The notes below the pieces were generated by a model, which was given only the letters and a program-made list of their open reading frames with translations, did not search any database and had not been told where the DNA came from. From Bacillota bacterium (lineage in GTDB: Bacteria; Bacillota; Clostridia; Christensenellales; CAG-138), in contig JAEWYO010000003.1 in NCBI GenBank assembly GCA_023395595.1, positions 1 to 13,462 of the forward strand: a stretch of DNA of 13,462 nucleotides, in the 5' to 3' direction. Shown here piece by piece: positions 1 through 8,100 of this stretch (positions are counted from its first letter, which is position 1; each line of letters opens with the position of its first letter). A program made the translations under genes and the position numbers.

Positions 1-44
1 CCTTTTGGTATGCGGTCTAGATCATACAAATCCCAATACTCCAT
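1..44 (-). CDS. Probable Nudix hydrolase, N-terminal fragment cut by the window edge
   Basis: Only 14 complete codons are inside the window. Read on the minus strand from ATG at 44, they give MEYWDLYDLDRIPK. A GGAGG ribosome binding site (plus strand 51-55, CCTCC) lies 6 bases before the ATG. The opening with WDLYD followed by a basic stretch resembles the N-terminus of Nudix hydrolases of the isopentenyl-diphosphate-isomerase-like group common in Firmicutes, where a short strand precedes the Nudix fold. The Nudix box itself is outside the window. The gene begins 54 bases after the DUF554 stop codon on the same strand, so the two are probably co-transcribed. That a gene starts here is fairly secure. 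The family name rests on a very short N-terminal match and is tentative. Confidence 0.55.
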   Translation of the reverse strand, partial: MEYWDLYDLDRIPK

Positions 45-98
45 CTGTTGCCTCCGGTGGCTGATGGTTTGTGCGGCAGGAGATGCCGCGCAGCATGA

Positions 99-782
99 TT
101 ACATGAATAAAACAAGCCCGATCGGCAGGAATATCGCGAGAATGAAATCCAGAACCTTGATCTTCGTGACCTTCAGCAGATTCAACCCGATGGCGAGAAT
201 CAGCAGCGAACCCACACAGGTCATCTCTGCAACGGCGGCGTCGCTGAGCACAGGCGCAAGCACCTGTGCCAGAAGCGTGATCGAGCCCTGATAGAGAAAC
301 AGCGGAATTGCGGAGAGCAGTACGCCCGCACCGAGTGTGCTCGCAAACACGATTGCGCTCACGCCGTCGAGAATGCTCTTGGTGAAAAGCACCTCGTGAT
401 TACCGGAGATGCCGCTGTTGAGCGAACCCACAACCGCCATTGCGCCAACGCAATACAGCAACGTTGTGGTGATGAACGCCTCGCTGAATTTTGAGCCACT
501 GTCAGACTTAGACGCCAGTTTTTGCTCCAGTCCACCGACAAAGCGGTTGAATCGCCCGTCAAAGTCGAGAATCATGCCAATCACACCGCCAACGACGATG
601 GAGATGGTCGCAATCAGCGCGTTCTGGCCTTTGAGCATGCCGCTGATGCCGATGTAGATGACCACGAGGCCGAGCCCTTGCATAATGCCGCCGGAGACGC
701 GCTCCGGGATTCCTTTTTTAAGCAGAAGACCGAGTGCGCCGCCGACAAGTATGGCTGCGGCGTTGACAATGGTTCCAAGCAT
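99..782 (-). CDS. DUF554 family integral membrane protein
   Basis: A 227-residue protein, the usual length of the DUF554 family (YdfK/YqgA-type). The start MLGTIVNAAAILVGGALG and the following Gly-rich helix are characteristic. Several hydrophobic helices follow, roughly residues 5-22, 34-52, 55-70, 105-125, 140-165, 185-205 and 208-226, so it sits in the cytoplasmic membrane. The role of the family is unknown; a transporter-like or channel function has been suggested only from topology. An AAGGAA about 9 bases before the ATG serves as ribosome binding site. The stop TAA is followed after 54 bases by the probable Nudix gene on the same strand. It is divergent from the cytoskeletal operon and there is no sign that it belongs to it. 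Family assignment is confident; function is not known. Confidence 0.85.
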   Translation of the reverse strand: MLGTIVNAAAILVGGALGLLLKKGIPERVSGGIMQGLGLVVIYIGISGMLKGQNALIATISIVVGGVIGMILDFDGRFNRFVGGLEQKLASKSDSGSKFSEAFITTTLLYCVGAMAVVGSLNSGISGNHEVLFTKSILDGVSAIVFASTLGAGVLLSAIPLFLYQGSITLLAQVLAPVLSDAAVAEMTCVGSLLILAIGLNLLKVTKIKVLDFILAIFLPIGLVLFM

Positions 783-801
783 GGGAGGGGGTTCCTTTCC
801 G

Positions 802-818
802 TGCTATGCAGGATAGCA
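802..818. repeat. Short inverted repeat overlapping the predicted DUF554 promoter
   Basis: TGCTAT (802-807) and ATAGCA (813-818) are perfect inverted copies separated by 5 bases. The right arm overlaps the proposed -10 element of the leftward promoter (810-815), a position suitable for an operator. It could equally form a small hairpin in the 5' leader. It occurs once, so its function is a guess. Confidence 0.35.
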
Positions 819-837
819 TAACGATTCATGTTTTCAA
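810..837 (-). promoter_or_regulatory. Predicted sigma-A-type promoter for DUF554
   Basis: On the minus strand TTGAAA (plus 832-837) is followed, after a 16-base spacer, by TATCCT (plus 810-815). The -35 matches the consensus in 5 of 6 positions and the -10 in 4 of 6. It lies about 28 bases before the DUF554 ATG, which fits a short leader carrying the AAGGAA ribosome binding site. This is a visual prediction only. Confidence 0.35.
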
Positions 838-1018
838 GACATTTTGTATGATTATACGCTATTTCTCGAGAAAAAGAAACGCGGCAACACAATTGTATCA
901 AATGATATGAATCACGTGAATTGCGGACACACAGCGCGTGTTTTTTGCGTGTTACCGGAGTGCGCTCTGGGGCAGGCTGCACACAGAGAAATAAGCAAGA
1001 ATACGCGCTTTTATACCC

Positions 1019-1048
1019 TTGTGGCTGAAATGACCACAGTGATAACAT
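1019..1048 (+). promoter_or_regulatory. Weak candidate promoter for the five-gene operon
   Basis: TTGTGG (1019-1024) and TAACAT (1043-1048) are separated by 18 bases, and the -35 box is embedded in a small inverted repeat (TGTGG at 1020-1024, CCACA at 1034-1038). The position, about 90 bases before the first ATG, is reasonable, but the matches are partial and this remains a guess. Confidence 0.2.
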
Positions 1049-1136
1049 GTGACAGAAACGTTCTCATGCTGCTGTCTTTCAATCGATAAAAAACATATAC
1101 CCGAACGCTAAAAAACTGTTGCGATGGGAGAATTAT

Positions 1137-2939
1137 ATGAAAAAAACGTTACTATGTGTGCTTCTTTGCCTCATGGGCTGCTTTTTTTTAAGCGGGTGCC
1201 AGGGTAAGGTTCCTGAACCATACGGCATTATGGAGCCGACTGAGGCGCTCTACGAAGGGCTTGATCTACTCAAGCCAAACGCAGCACAAGCGCAGAACGA
1301 TGCGCAAACACAGGAAACCTACACCATCGTCGTGGACGACGGATTTGGGATGAAGGGGTTTATCTCGACATTCTGCCTGAGCTATCGCGCGGCGATTACG
1401 GCGGCAACCAGCGTGAGCATGAGTCATGAAAGCACCTGTATCCGCGCAAGCGACCTGCTCTCCGGCACGCAGAGCACGGAGAAGGAAGCCAGTATTTTTT
1501 TCCAAACCGCGGTGCAGGATCAGTTTTTCCGCGAGAAAAGCAACGATGCCGCAGCCGTTATAGAGCGCATGGCGAAAAGCTATCGCGACAACCCGAATCA
1601 GGTCATGATTTTAATCTCCGATCTGATGATTCCGACGGAGGACGACTGCATGAAAGCTGCAAAGGCGCTCAAGGATGCAGTGATCACACCGGAACATGCC
1701 ACGATGGGCCTGATTGGCATCGTGGGTGATTTCCGCGGAACGATCGAAAACCTGCCGGTTAGCCCAACCACGGGTTACAAGCGCAAGATCGGTGACTATA
1801 TGGTGCTTGAGCGGGACGAAAAGGGCAACTTCCGCCATCCACTGTACCTCTTGTTCCTCGGTGACGATCAGGCGGTGCTCAGTGCGATGCAAAAGGCGAT
1901 CTCCTCGCTGGATAGCAGCAAGCTGCTCGATGGCACAACGCCGTATTATGCACTGTATTTCTCGGAATATGACATTGCGCGGCGCGAGAGTGACGACATT
2001 TTCTCCGAATTCAATCTCGGTTGTCAAGACTATAATGCGGCGGACTATTCAGCGCGGTTCCTCGTTCGCGGCATGAAGAATAAAGAGGGCAAGGTGAAAT
2101 ATCCCGCCTCGATCAAGGCGCGCGATACATTGGAGTTTCGTGATGCTGAACTGCAACTGCTCAACAAGTTGCCGATTGCCAAGCTTTATGATCTGGAGCG
2201 CGGCAATACAGAGAAAAACGTAAAGGTGCGCTGCACCATACCGTTTACGCTGCTGGATTCCACACAGGGGAGCGAAACGATATTGGATCAACATGGGCTG
2301 GTTGTGCCCGCCGCAAAGCTTTCGTTGGCGCACGAGGATTATTCCGTGTCGGCGCAGATGCGCGTGCTGCAGTATACCGCAACGGACGGGAAACCGCAGG
2401 CAACCTGGGTGACGCCGAGTGCCGCGCTGATGCGCTGTGAAAGCGCCGAGATCGATGCAACAGGAAAGAAGATTGAACTTGTTTTAAGCGTCAACACGAC
2501 ATTGCTCAAGAAGGACGAACCGTTTCTGTGTCAGGTTGGTGTTTGCGTTGGCGTACAACCCCAATGGCAGGAGATCAGCGCGCTATATGACACAAGCTGG
2601 GTTGACGAGCTGACACTCAACCTCAAATCGTTTGACAGTGAGTCGATACAGTTTGGTACATCGGAAAGCTCCGCACGTTATACGGCGGCTTCTACGGCTA
2701 AAACGCCGTTTCTTTCGAACCTGATTTGCGATGGTATTGCGGGGCAGCAGATTCAAATCATTGCGGACGGCATCCGCCAGAAGACCGAAGCCTGCGTGCA
2801 GACGACGCTATTTGGCATGGTTGTGCGCGATGTGCCGAATAAGTACCTGAGCAACAGCACGTGGGAAGAGAAGGAAGATTTTGACGGTTGGGCGTTTAGC
2901 ATCACGGATGCGGAGAGAATCCGCGCGGCAATTGATTGA
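1137..2939 (+). CDS. Exported lipoprotein with a degenerate vWA-like domain
   Basis: First gene of the operon. I chose ATG 1137 (600 residues) over an in-frame ATG 18 bases upstream, because GGGAG (1126-1130) sits 6 bases before it and it opens directly with the signal MKKTLLCVLLCLMGC. A lipobox LSGC follows with the lipidated cysteine at residue 21, so the mature protein should be tethered to the outer face of the membrane. From about residue 62 a von Willebrand A-like fold is suggested: a hydrophobic strand ending in D67-D-G-F-G-M, where vWA domains have the metal-site motif DxSxS-M, and later the strand VMILISD with D162, matching the usual TDG strand. The serines of the metal site are glycines, so metal-dependent adhesion is doubtful. 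The remaining 350 or so residues look beta-rich and I recognise no family in them. As part of this operon it may be the extracellular sensor or ligand-binding component. The lipoprotein call is secure; the vWA call is a motif-level inference. Confidence 0.8.
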   Translation: MKKTLLCVLLCLMGCFFLSGCQGKVPEPYGIMEPTEALYEGLDLLKPNAAQAQNDAQTQETYTIVVDDGFGMKGFISTFCLSYRAAITAATSVSMSHESTCIRASDLLSGTQSTEKEASIFFQTAVQDQFFREKSNDAAAVIERMAKSYRDNPNQVMILISDLMIPTEDDCMKAAKALKDAVITPEHATMGLIGIVGDFRGTIENLPVSPTTGYKRKIGDYMVLERDEKGNFRHPLYLLFLGDDQAVLSAMQKAISSLDSSKLLDGTTPYYALYFSEYDIARRESDDIFSEFNLGCQDYNAADYSARFLVRGMKNKEGKVKYPASIKARDTLEFRDAELQLLNKLPIAKLYDLERGNTEKNVKVRCTIPFTLLDSTQGSETILDQHGLVVPAAKLSLAHEDYSVSAQMRVLQYTATDGKPQATWVTPSAALMRCESAEIDATGKKIELVLSVNTTLLKKDEPFLCQVGVCVGVQPQWQEISALYDTSWVDELTLNLKSFDSESIQFGTSESSARYTAASTAKTPFLSNLICDGIAGQQIQIIADGIRQKTEACVQTTLFGMVVRDVPNKYLSNSTWEEKEDFDGWAFSITDAERIRAAID

Positions 2940-2972
2940 CGGGAACAATACGAACGCACAGGAGGTAGTTCT

Positions 2973-3530
2973 ATGAATGCAAATGTAGGAAAACGAGTCA
3001 CGGCGCGCGTGATTGCGACGCTTTGCCTAGCGGCGGCGCTGGCGTTGATTCCACCGATGATCTACCACAATCCCCTCTATGCCGCGTTTTATTTGGATGA
3101 CGCGGCAAAGGAGATCGGGAGCCAGTTTTCGGATACGACGCGCTGGATTCATGCCGGCTGCATCTTGGCGGTTTGGCTTCTGAATCTGCTCTTCTTCATT
3201 ACCAATGAGAACAAAGGAGATTCCGGAAAAACGCTTGAACGACGCACGCGCTTGCAGGGCACGCTGAATTTTCTGCTGCTGCTCGTCTGCGTTGCGGCAA
3301 TGATCGGCTACCGGTTCATGGTCAACACAGAGGTTTGGATCGGAACCTATCTGCCCAACGCGCAAACCAGTATTTTCACGTTCTATGCGCCGTTTTATAC
3401 CGTCGCCATCTGCGATGTGATTCTTTGGGCGTTTTGCATGCGCGCGGCACCCGCAACCAACTGCGCGGTGCGCTGCGGCCTTGCCAAATGGTTTGACGAT
3501 AAGATGAAGCTTGCCCCGCGCTCCCGCTGA
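2973..3530 (+). CDS. Four-helix integral membrane protein, family unknown
   Basis: A 185-residue protein with four clear hydrophobic helices at about 12-31, 58-76, 97-113 and 134-155. A basic, Cys-containing C-terminal tail of about 30 residues follows. AGGAGG (2960-2965) lies 7 bases before the ATG, and the gene starts 33 bases after the lipoprotein stop. The loop between helices 2 and 3 (about 78-96) is charged and, by the positive-inside rule, cytosolic (it includes R90, R91 and R93), which places both termini in the cytosol. I recognise no family. Its place between an exported lipoprotein and a cytosolic tubulin-like protein suggests a membrane anchor or docking subunit of the same machine. 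The gene is real; its function is inferred only from context. Confidence 0.75.
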   Translation: MNANVGKRVTARVIATLCLAAALALIPPMIYHNPLYAAFYLDDAAKEIGSQFSDTTRWIHAGCILAVWLLNLLFFITNENKGDSGKTLERRTRLQGTLNFLLLLVCVAAMIGYRFMVNTEVWIGTYLPNAQTSIFTFYAPFYTVAICDVILWAFCMRAAPATNCAVRCGLAKWFDDKMKLAPRSR

Positions 3531-3545
3531 CGAAAGGAGAGGCAT

Positions 3546-5132
3546 ATGAAAAAGTTTGTTTTGGTGGCGATTGGCGGAACGGGCATGCGCGTTGCGCAGT
3601 CCGTGGTTGCGCTGGCTGCCGCTGGTTATTTAAGCGATATCTGTGAGCCGGGCTATCTTCTGGAGATCCGGTTGGTCGATCTGGACATCGTCCCCGGCAG
3701 CGATAAAATCGAGCTGGAAGAGATGATTCGCAGTGTCAACGAAACGCTCCCGTCGCTCTCGATTATCGTGGATCGCGAGAACAAAGACTTCCGGTGGAAG
3801 GCGAAGGGGATTGACGCAATCGAGAGCCTCGTACCGCCGATTGATGATCGTAGTACGCTGAGCGACCTTGTTTGTGAAGGGAACCTGAGCGATTCTGAGA
3901 AGATGGCGTTCCACGCAATCTTTGCAGAGGACGACCGTACACTGGTGCTCCGACGCGGCTGCAAGGGCAGGCCGCGCATCGGCTCCATGCTCTGGGCGGA
4001 ACATTTTGATCAAGATTGGCGCAACAAAAGCGGGTTCTGGCAGTCGATCTTTGGCGGAATTGGAACGGAAGATGAGCTGAGAGTAATGTTCGCGGGTTCG
4101 GTCTTTGGCGGGACGGGCGCAAGCGGAACGCCGACGCTCGCGCAGAAGTTCATCCGCGCCTGCCGCAGCGGAGAAACCGGGAATACGGTTTCGTTTGCAA
4201 ACCATATTGCCCTTACGCTCATGCTGCCGTATTTCGACGTGGGGCAGGATACCGATGTGGACAGCGGACTGTTTGCGATTAACAGCAAGATGGCACTGAA
4301 ATACTATGAAACGTCGGAACTGCTTTCCGAGGTAGAGTTTGCCCAGTTTGTGGGCGATGACCGCCGCCAGATGGAGAAGAAGGACGAGCAGGGAAAATGG
4401 AACCCCGTGCGCCTAGATCGCGGCAGCCGCGTGGACGAAGGGCAAAACGATCCTTCCATGCCGGCGGAGCTGATGGCTGCGATCGGAATCTGCCGCTATT
4501 TTGCAAACGACATCCCCAAGGTAAACGGCGTTGCCCAGAAGGTTTACGTGCCCCTGAAGTGGACAAACGCTAATCCGGAGCTGGACATTGCGCCGGAAGA
4601 CCCGTTTGTGCTCAAACTTTTCGATTATTTCCCTGTGACCAATGGCGGGGCGGATGCGGGCATGGTGCGCTCCATTTCGGACTATATCCTGCGGCTGGAA
4701 CGCTTTTGCCTGATGCTGGGTTCCTATTATCGCACGAGCGCTGCGCTGGACACGCGCTGGAACTATCGCCCGGAAGTGTTTCGAACCGTCTGGCGCAAGA
4801 GAAACGAGCTGCTTGAAACATACGAAAGCTATTATGAGGGCGTGGGAGCCGCGTTAGCGTTTGCGCAGAGCATGTTCCGCTGGCTGGAAGAACTGGATCA
4901 CCACGGCATGCACGAACTGCTGAAGATCGAAGGCGACACCAGCTACAACACGCCGCATATCCAGGATGCGGTGTCGCGCGCGGCGAGCGAAGGTTCCACA
5001 AGGCTGGATGTACTCGGCATTCCTTGCGCGCAGATTACCGCACAGATGAATTCCGCGCGTGTTGACCCGGAAGGGGCTACGAAGTATTTCGTTTCGTCCC
5101 TGATGGAGTGCTGCGTGCTTCGCGCCCAGTAA
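3546..5132 (+). CDS. Tubulin/FtsZ-superfamily protein (Tubulin_2-like)
   Basis: A 528-residue soluble protein. Hallmarks of the tubulin/FtsZ GTPase fold appear in the right order. Strand 1 and a glycine loop VAIGGTGMRV (residues 7-16) correspond to T1. LVDLD (43-47) is a second strand ending in acidic residues. FAGSVFGGTGASG ends in the superfamily signature at 188-194, compared with GGGTGTG or GGGTGSG in FtsZ and tubulin (T4, phosphate binding). LTLMLPYF (223-230) is followed by an Asn-containing helix, AINSKMALKYY, with N246 a candidate guanine contact. The T1-to-T4 distance of about 175 residues is roughly twice that of FtsZ, so there is a large insertion, as in the Tubulin_2 family. I cannot point to the catalytic T7-loop aspartate, so GTPase activity and polymerisation are not shown. 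AAAGGAGAGG (3533-3542) precedes the ATG, 15 bases after the membrane-protein stop. It is not FtsZ itself, being too long and outside a division cluster. Known relatives have been proposed to act in membrane remodelling. Confidence 0.85.
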   Translation: MKKFVLVAIGGTGMRVAQSVVALAAAGYLSDICEPGYLLEIRLVDLDIVPGSDKIELEEMIRSVNETLPSLSIIVDRENKDFRWKAKGIDAIESLVPPIDDRSTLSDLVCEGNLSDSEKMAFHAIFAEDDRTLVLRRGCKGRPRIGSMLWAEHFDQDWRNKSGFWQSIFGGIGTEDELRVMFAGSVFGGTGASGTPTLAQKFIRACRSGETGNTVSFANHIALTLMLPYFDVGQDTDVDSGLFAINSKMALKYYETSELLSEVEFAQFVGDDRRQMEKKDEQGKWNPVRLDRGSRVDEGQNDPSMPAELMAAIGICRYFANDIPKVNGVAQKVYVPLKWTNANPELDIAPEDPFVLKLFDYFPVTNGGADAGMVRSISDYILRLERFCLMLGSYYRTSAALDTRWNYRPEVFRTVWRKRNELLETYESYYEGVGAALAFAQSMFRWLEELDHHGMHELLKIEGDTSYNTPHIQDAVSRAASEGSTRLDVLGIPCAQITAQMNSARVDPEGATKYFVSSLMECCVLRAQ

Positions 5133-5154
5133 TCAAAGAAAACGGAGGCAGAAT

Positions 5155-8100
5155 ATGACGTTTTATCATTGGTTTTCGTCCCATCCGAACGAAATCAATC
5201 TCAGCGGTGATACCCGAAAGATGCAGGATATCGCAAAGGAACTGCGAATTTCGGATGCGAAGAAGACAGAGCGTCCCAGACAGACGGATTTTCGCAGGAT
5301 CAGCTCCGTTCCGGATATCTGGAGCCAGCACCGCCTGTTTGAAATGCTGCTGCTCAACAAGGCGGAAGACGAGAGCTATCTGGAATACGAAGCAATTGCA
5401 AAGCGCGAATGGCGCGCGATGGTTGCTCTCCTCGTGCTTGCGGAATCGTATGGCATCTCGATCAAAACAGAGACCATCAAGTTTTCTGATCGCGTCAGCA
5501 ACCACTATCTGCGCGCAGCCTACAACACGCGCCCGAATCAGGCGCAGTGGCCGAGCATGGACGTGTACTATATTGAGGCGGATGGAGAACGATTCCCGAT
5601 TGCGATGTCTTCGCCCACCGTGCATGTGATTCCGACCAAGGATGCCTGGCGCAATCTTTGGATCACCTGCGAGGGGAAGATTCCGTGGCTGACAGAGAAG
5701 CAGGTGTTTGCCCCGGTTGTAGAGGAAAACGGTCTAGCAACGCCGTTCTATCTTGGGGAAAAAGAAGCGGATAAGATGCCCGCGATGATGCCAGTGCATG
5801 CGCTGCTGTTGCAACGCTGGCTTTCGAGCTATCGCGAAACCCTTCTTGCGCAGCAGAGGCGGGAAGGCAGCGCGCAGATGCTGCAAAACCTTCCGTTGCT
5901 TGCGTCCTATGAGCAGGCGCTCTCGGAAGCATTCCGGCTTAAAACGGATCGTATGCCGAGCATGGATAGCTTTTTCGCACAGGACGAAAAGCAGGTCGCG
6001 ATGCGCATCGGCGATGTGCGCGTTCCGAAAAACCTCAAAATCTTTCTTGACCGCGTGTTCTATTCCACAATTGATCAGGGCTCCACGCAGCCGGAGATTC
6101 TTGACACGCATCGCTTCGCGGGCGGTATCGCGCCGGAATGCCTCGTGAGTAAACAGCAGGTCGATGGCAAATATGCGCATTTCTTTGTTGCGATGCCGGT
6201 GACGCAGGAGTTCTGGCGGCTCTGGCGGGATAATCAGAAACTGAATCCGACATACGCAATCCGGTGCGTTTTTTCCGCGGATGGCGTGTTTCTCAACAAG
6301 ATCACAGCGACTATCGTGATCGGCGATATCACGTTCTCCAGAACATATCCGATCGCGCTGATCGACACGGACTATTGGCGAAACCTTTGCACCGCGGGTA
6401 TCTGGCCGCGCCAGAAGATCGCAGGTTGGCAGGACTATTACCTCTTCTGCAACGAGCTCAACGGGTATGAGCTGGTGCCGGAGGAGGAGACGATCACTTC
6501 CGAAAAATCTTATGTGGGTAAGGATGGCGTAGAGGGCACGTTGAACTACTACAAGTTGAACGGTGCGCCCGTGAGCGCCAAACTATACATAAATAAGAAG
6601 CACTGTGGGTACATGCAAATCCGCAAATGCGAAGAGATTCCGCTTGGGGATGCAGCGCGTGTGTATCGTGCCTCCATCGATTTTGGTACATCGGCAACAA
6701 CTCTTTTTGGCGGCGTAGACGACGCGACGCCGGAAAAGATCTCCGGCATGAATCAGTGGAGCCTGCCGTTGATCAATGGAACTGATGATGCAGGTAATGA
6801 AAAAGGCGGGTTGGAGCGCTTTTTTGTTCCGCCGCTGCCATTGCCAATGAACCTTGTGTCGTCACAAATCAAACGCGGTGAGGCAGTGAGAGTATCCTAC
6901 GAAGCGCTGTTGAGAAACGCGGATGAACAAGGAACCTATCCAGGGATGATTCCGATGCAATCGATCTTATGTGATACGAAAGAAAGCAATGATCCCAGAG
7001 AGGTGTTTCAGGATAGTTGGGTCAACTTCCGCGCACTCATGCCGGAGCGTGTTGCATCAACCTGGCCAAAGGTACATTCGAATCTCAAATGGAATCAATC
7101 CAGTCAGGCGGATCTATACCGGATTCAGGCAATGCTTACAGAGATTCTGTTGCTGATTGCACTTGAAGCTAGAGCAGGTCATTGTAGCATGATCTCGATT
7201 ACGGCCTCTTATCCGATTTCGTTTGACAAAACAACACGCAAGAAGTTTTTTCAAGCACTCAATGAAATGCTTGAAGTAACCGCGCGCCTAACCGGTGTGA
7301 GCGTGCTATCACCGACCGTGAATGACTGCTCGAAAAAATACGATGGTACGGAAAAATCGCAGTTAGTCGGAAGCATCACGGAAAGTGAAGCAGTCTATCG
7401 CTTCTCAATCCTTTGTGATTCATATAATCAAAATTACTTCATACTGGATATTGGCGGTGGTTCGTCGGATATATTCTTGAGCTTGTTGGATGACGAAAAT
7501 CACAGGAATTCGTATGCAACTTCGCTGGGATTCGGCGCGCGAACTGTTTTGATCGATAAGCTGCTGAGCGAAGACAATCTGTTATTAAAGAAGCTATTTG
7601 CCGCAGCCGAACTATCGAAAACAAAACTGGTTCGCGACATTAATCGTTACGTTCTTACATTTACAAAACAGACTAAGCATAGCATGGTGGAGGATGTGTT
7701 CTCCTTTAAGACAAGCCGCGATCGGAACAACCCTGCGGCGGCAATGTTGCCAACGACGTATGGTGAAATATTCTCGAATATTTGCGCAAATAGTGAAGCA
7801 GACCTCGTGATAGCAAAAGACAACCCACAGGAATATAAAGACGCAGTTTCGTTTCAAGAACTAAAGAAGCGAATCGCATTTTATGTTGGAGCCAGCGTTT
7901 GGCTCTCCGGCTTAATGATTCGCGACGGTGATAACACGGGAATGAATGTATCGCTGCTCTTTGCGGGTAATGGGTCGAAAATGATTCAATGGCTCTCTCC
8001 AGAAATTGAGCGAATTCGCCACTTTATCACACTCATGTTTCAGCGCTCCTCGACTGCTCCAATCTCAAAGGATCAGATGAAGTGTCGATTCTCAGCAAAG

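Larger units (their letters stand above)
783..1136. other. Divergent intergenic region between DUF554 and the five-gene operon
   Basis: About 350 bases without a convincing gene. The left end holds the predicted DUF554 promoter and its inverted repeat. The right end should hold the promoter of the rightward operon; one weak candidate is at 1019-1048, and the GGGAG at 1126-1130 is the ribosome binding site of the first operon gene. The middle (about 840-1010) shows no recognisable riboswitch, tRNA or repeat. Short open frames here on both strands lack ribosome binding sites and plausible proteins. A small regulatory RNA or leader cannot be excluded. Confidence 0.6.

Noticed and set aside
930..956. 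Possible terminator hairpin (ACAC, loop, GTGT, then a T run)
   Set aside because: The stem is only four base pairs and no gene ends upstream of it.
614..1048. Minus-strand open frame of 144 codons across the DUF554 start and the intergenic region
   Set aside because: Its right half is intergenic and the left half is out of frame with DUF554; the translation has no plausible fold and no good ribosome binding site.
3546..5132. Annotation as FtsZ
   Set aside because: It is 528 residues with a large insertion between T1 and T4, a different signature loop and no division-gene context; Tubulin_2-like fits better.
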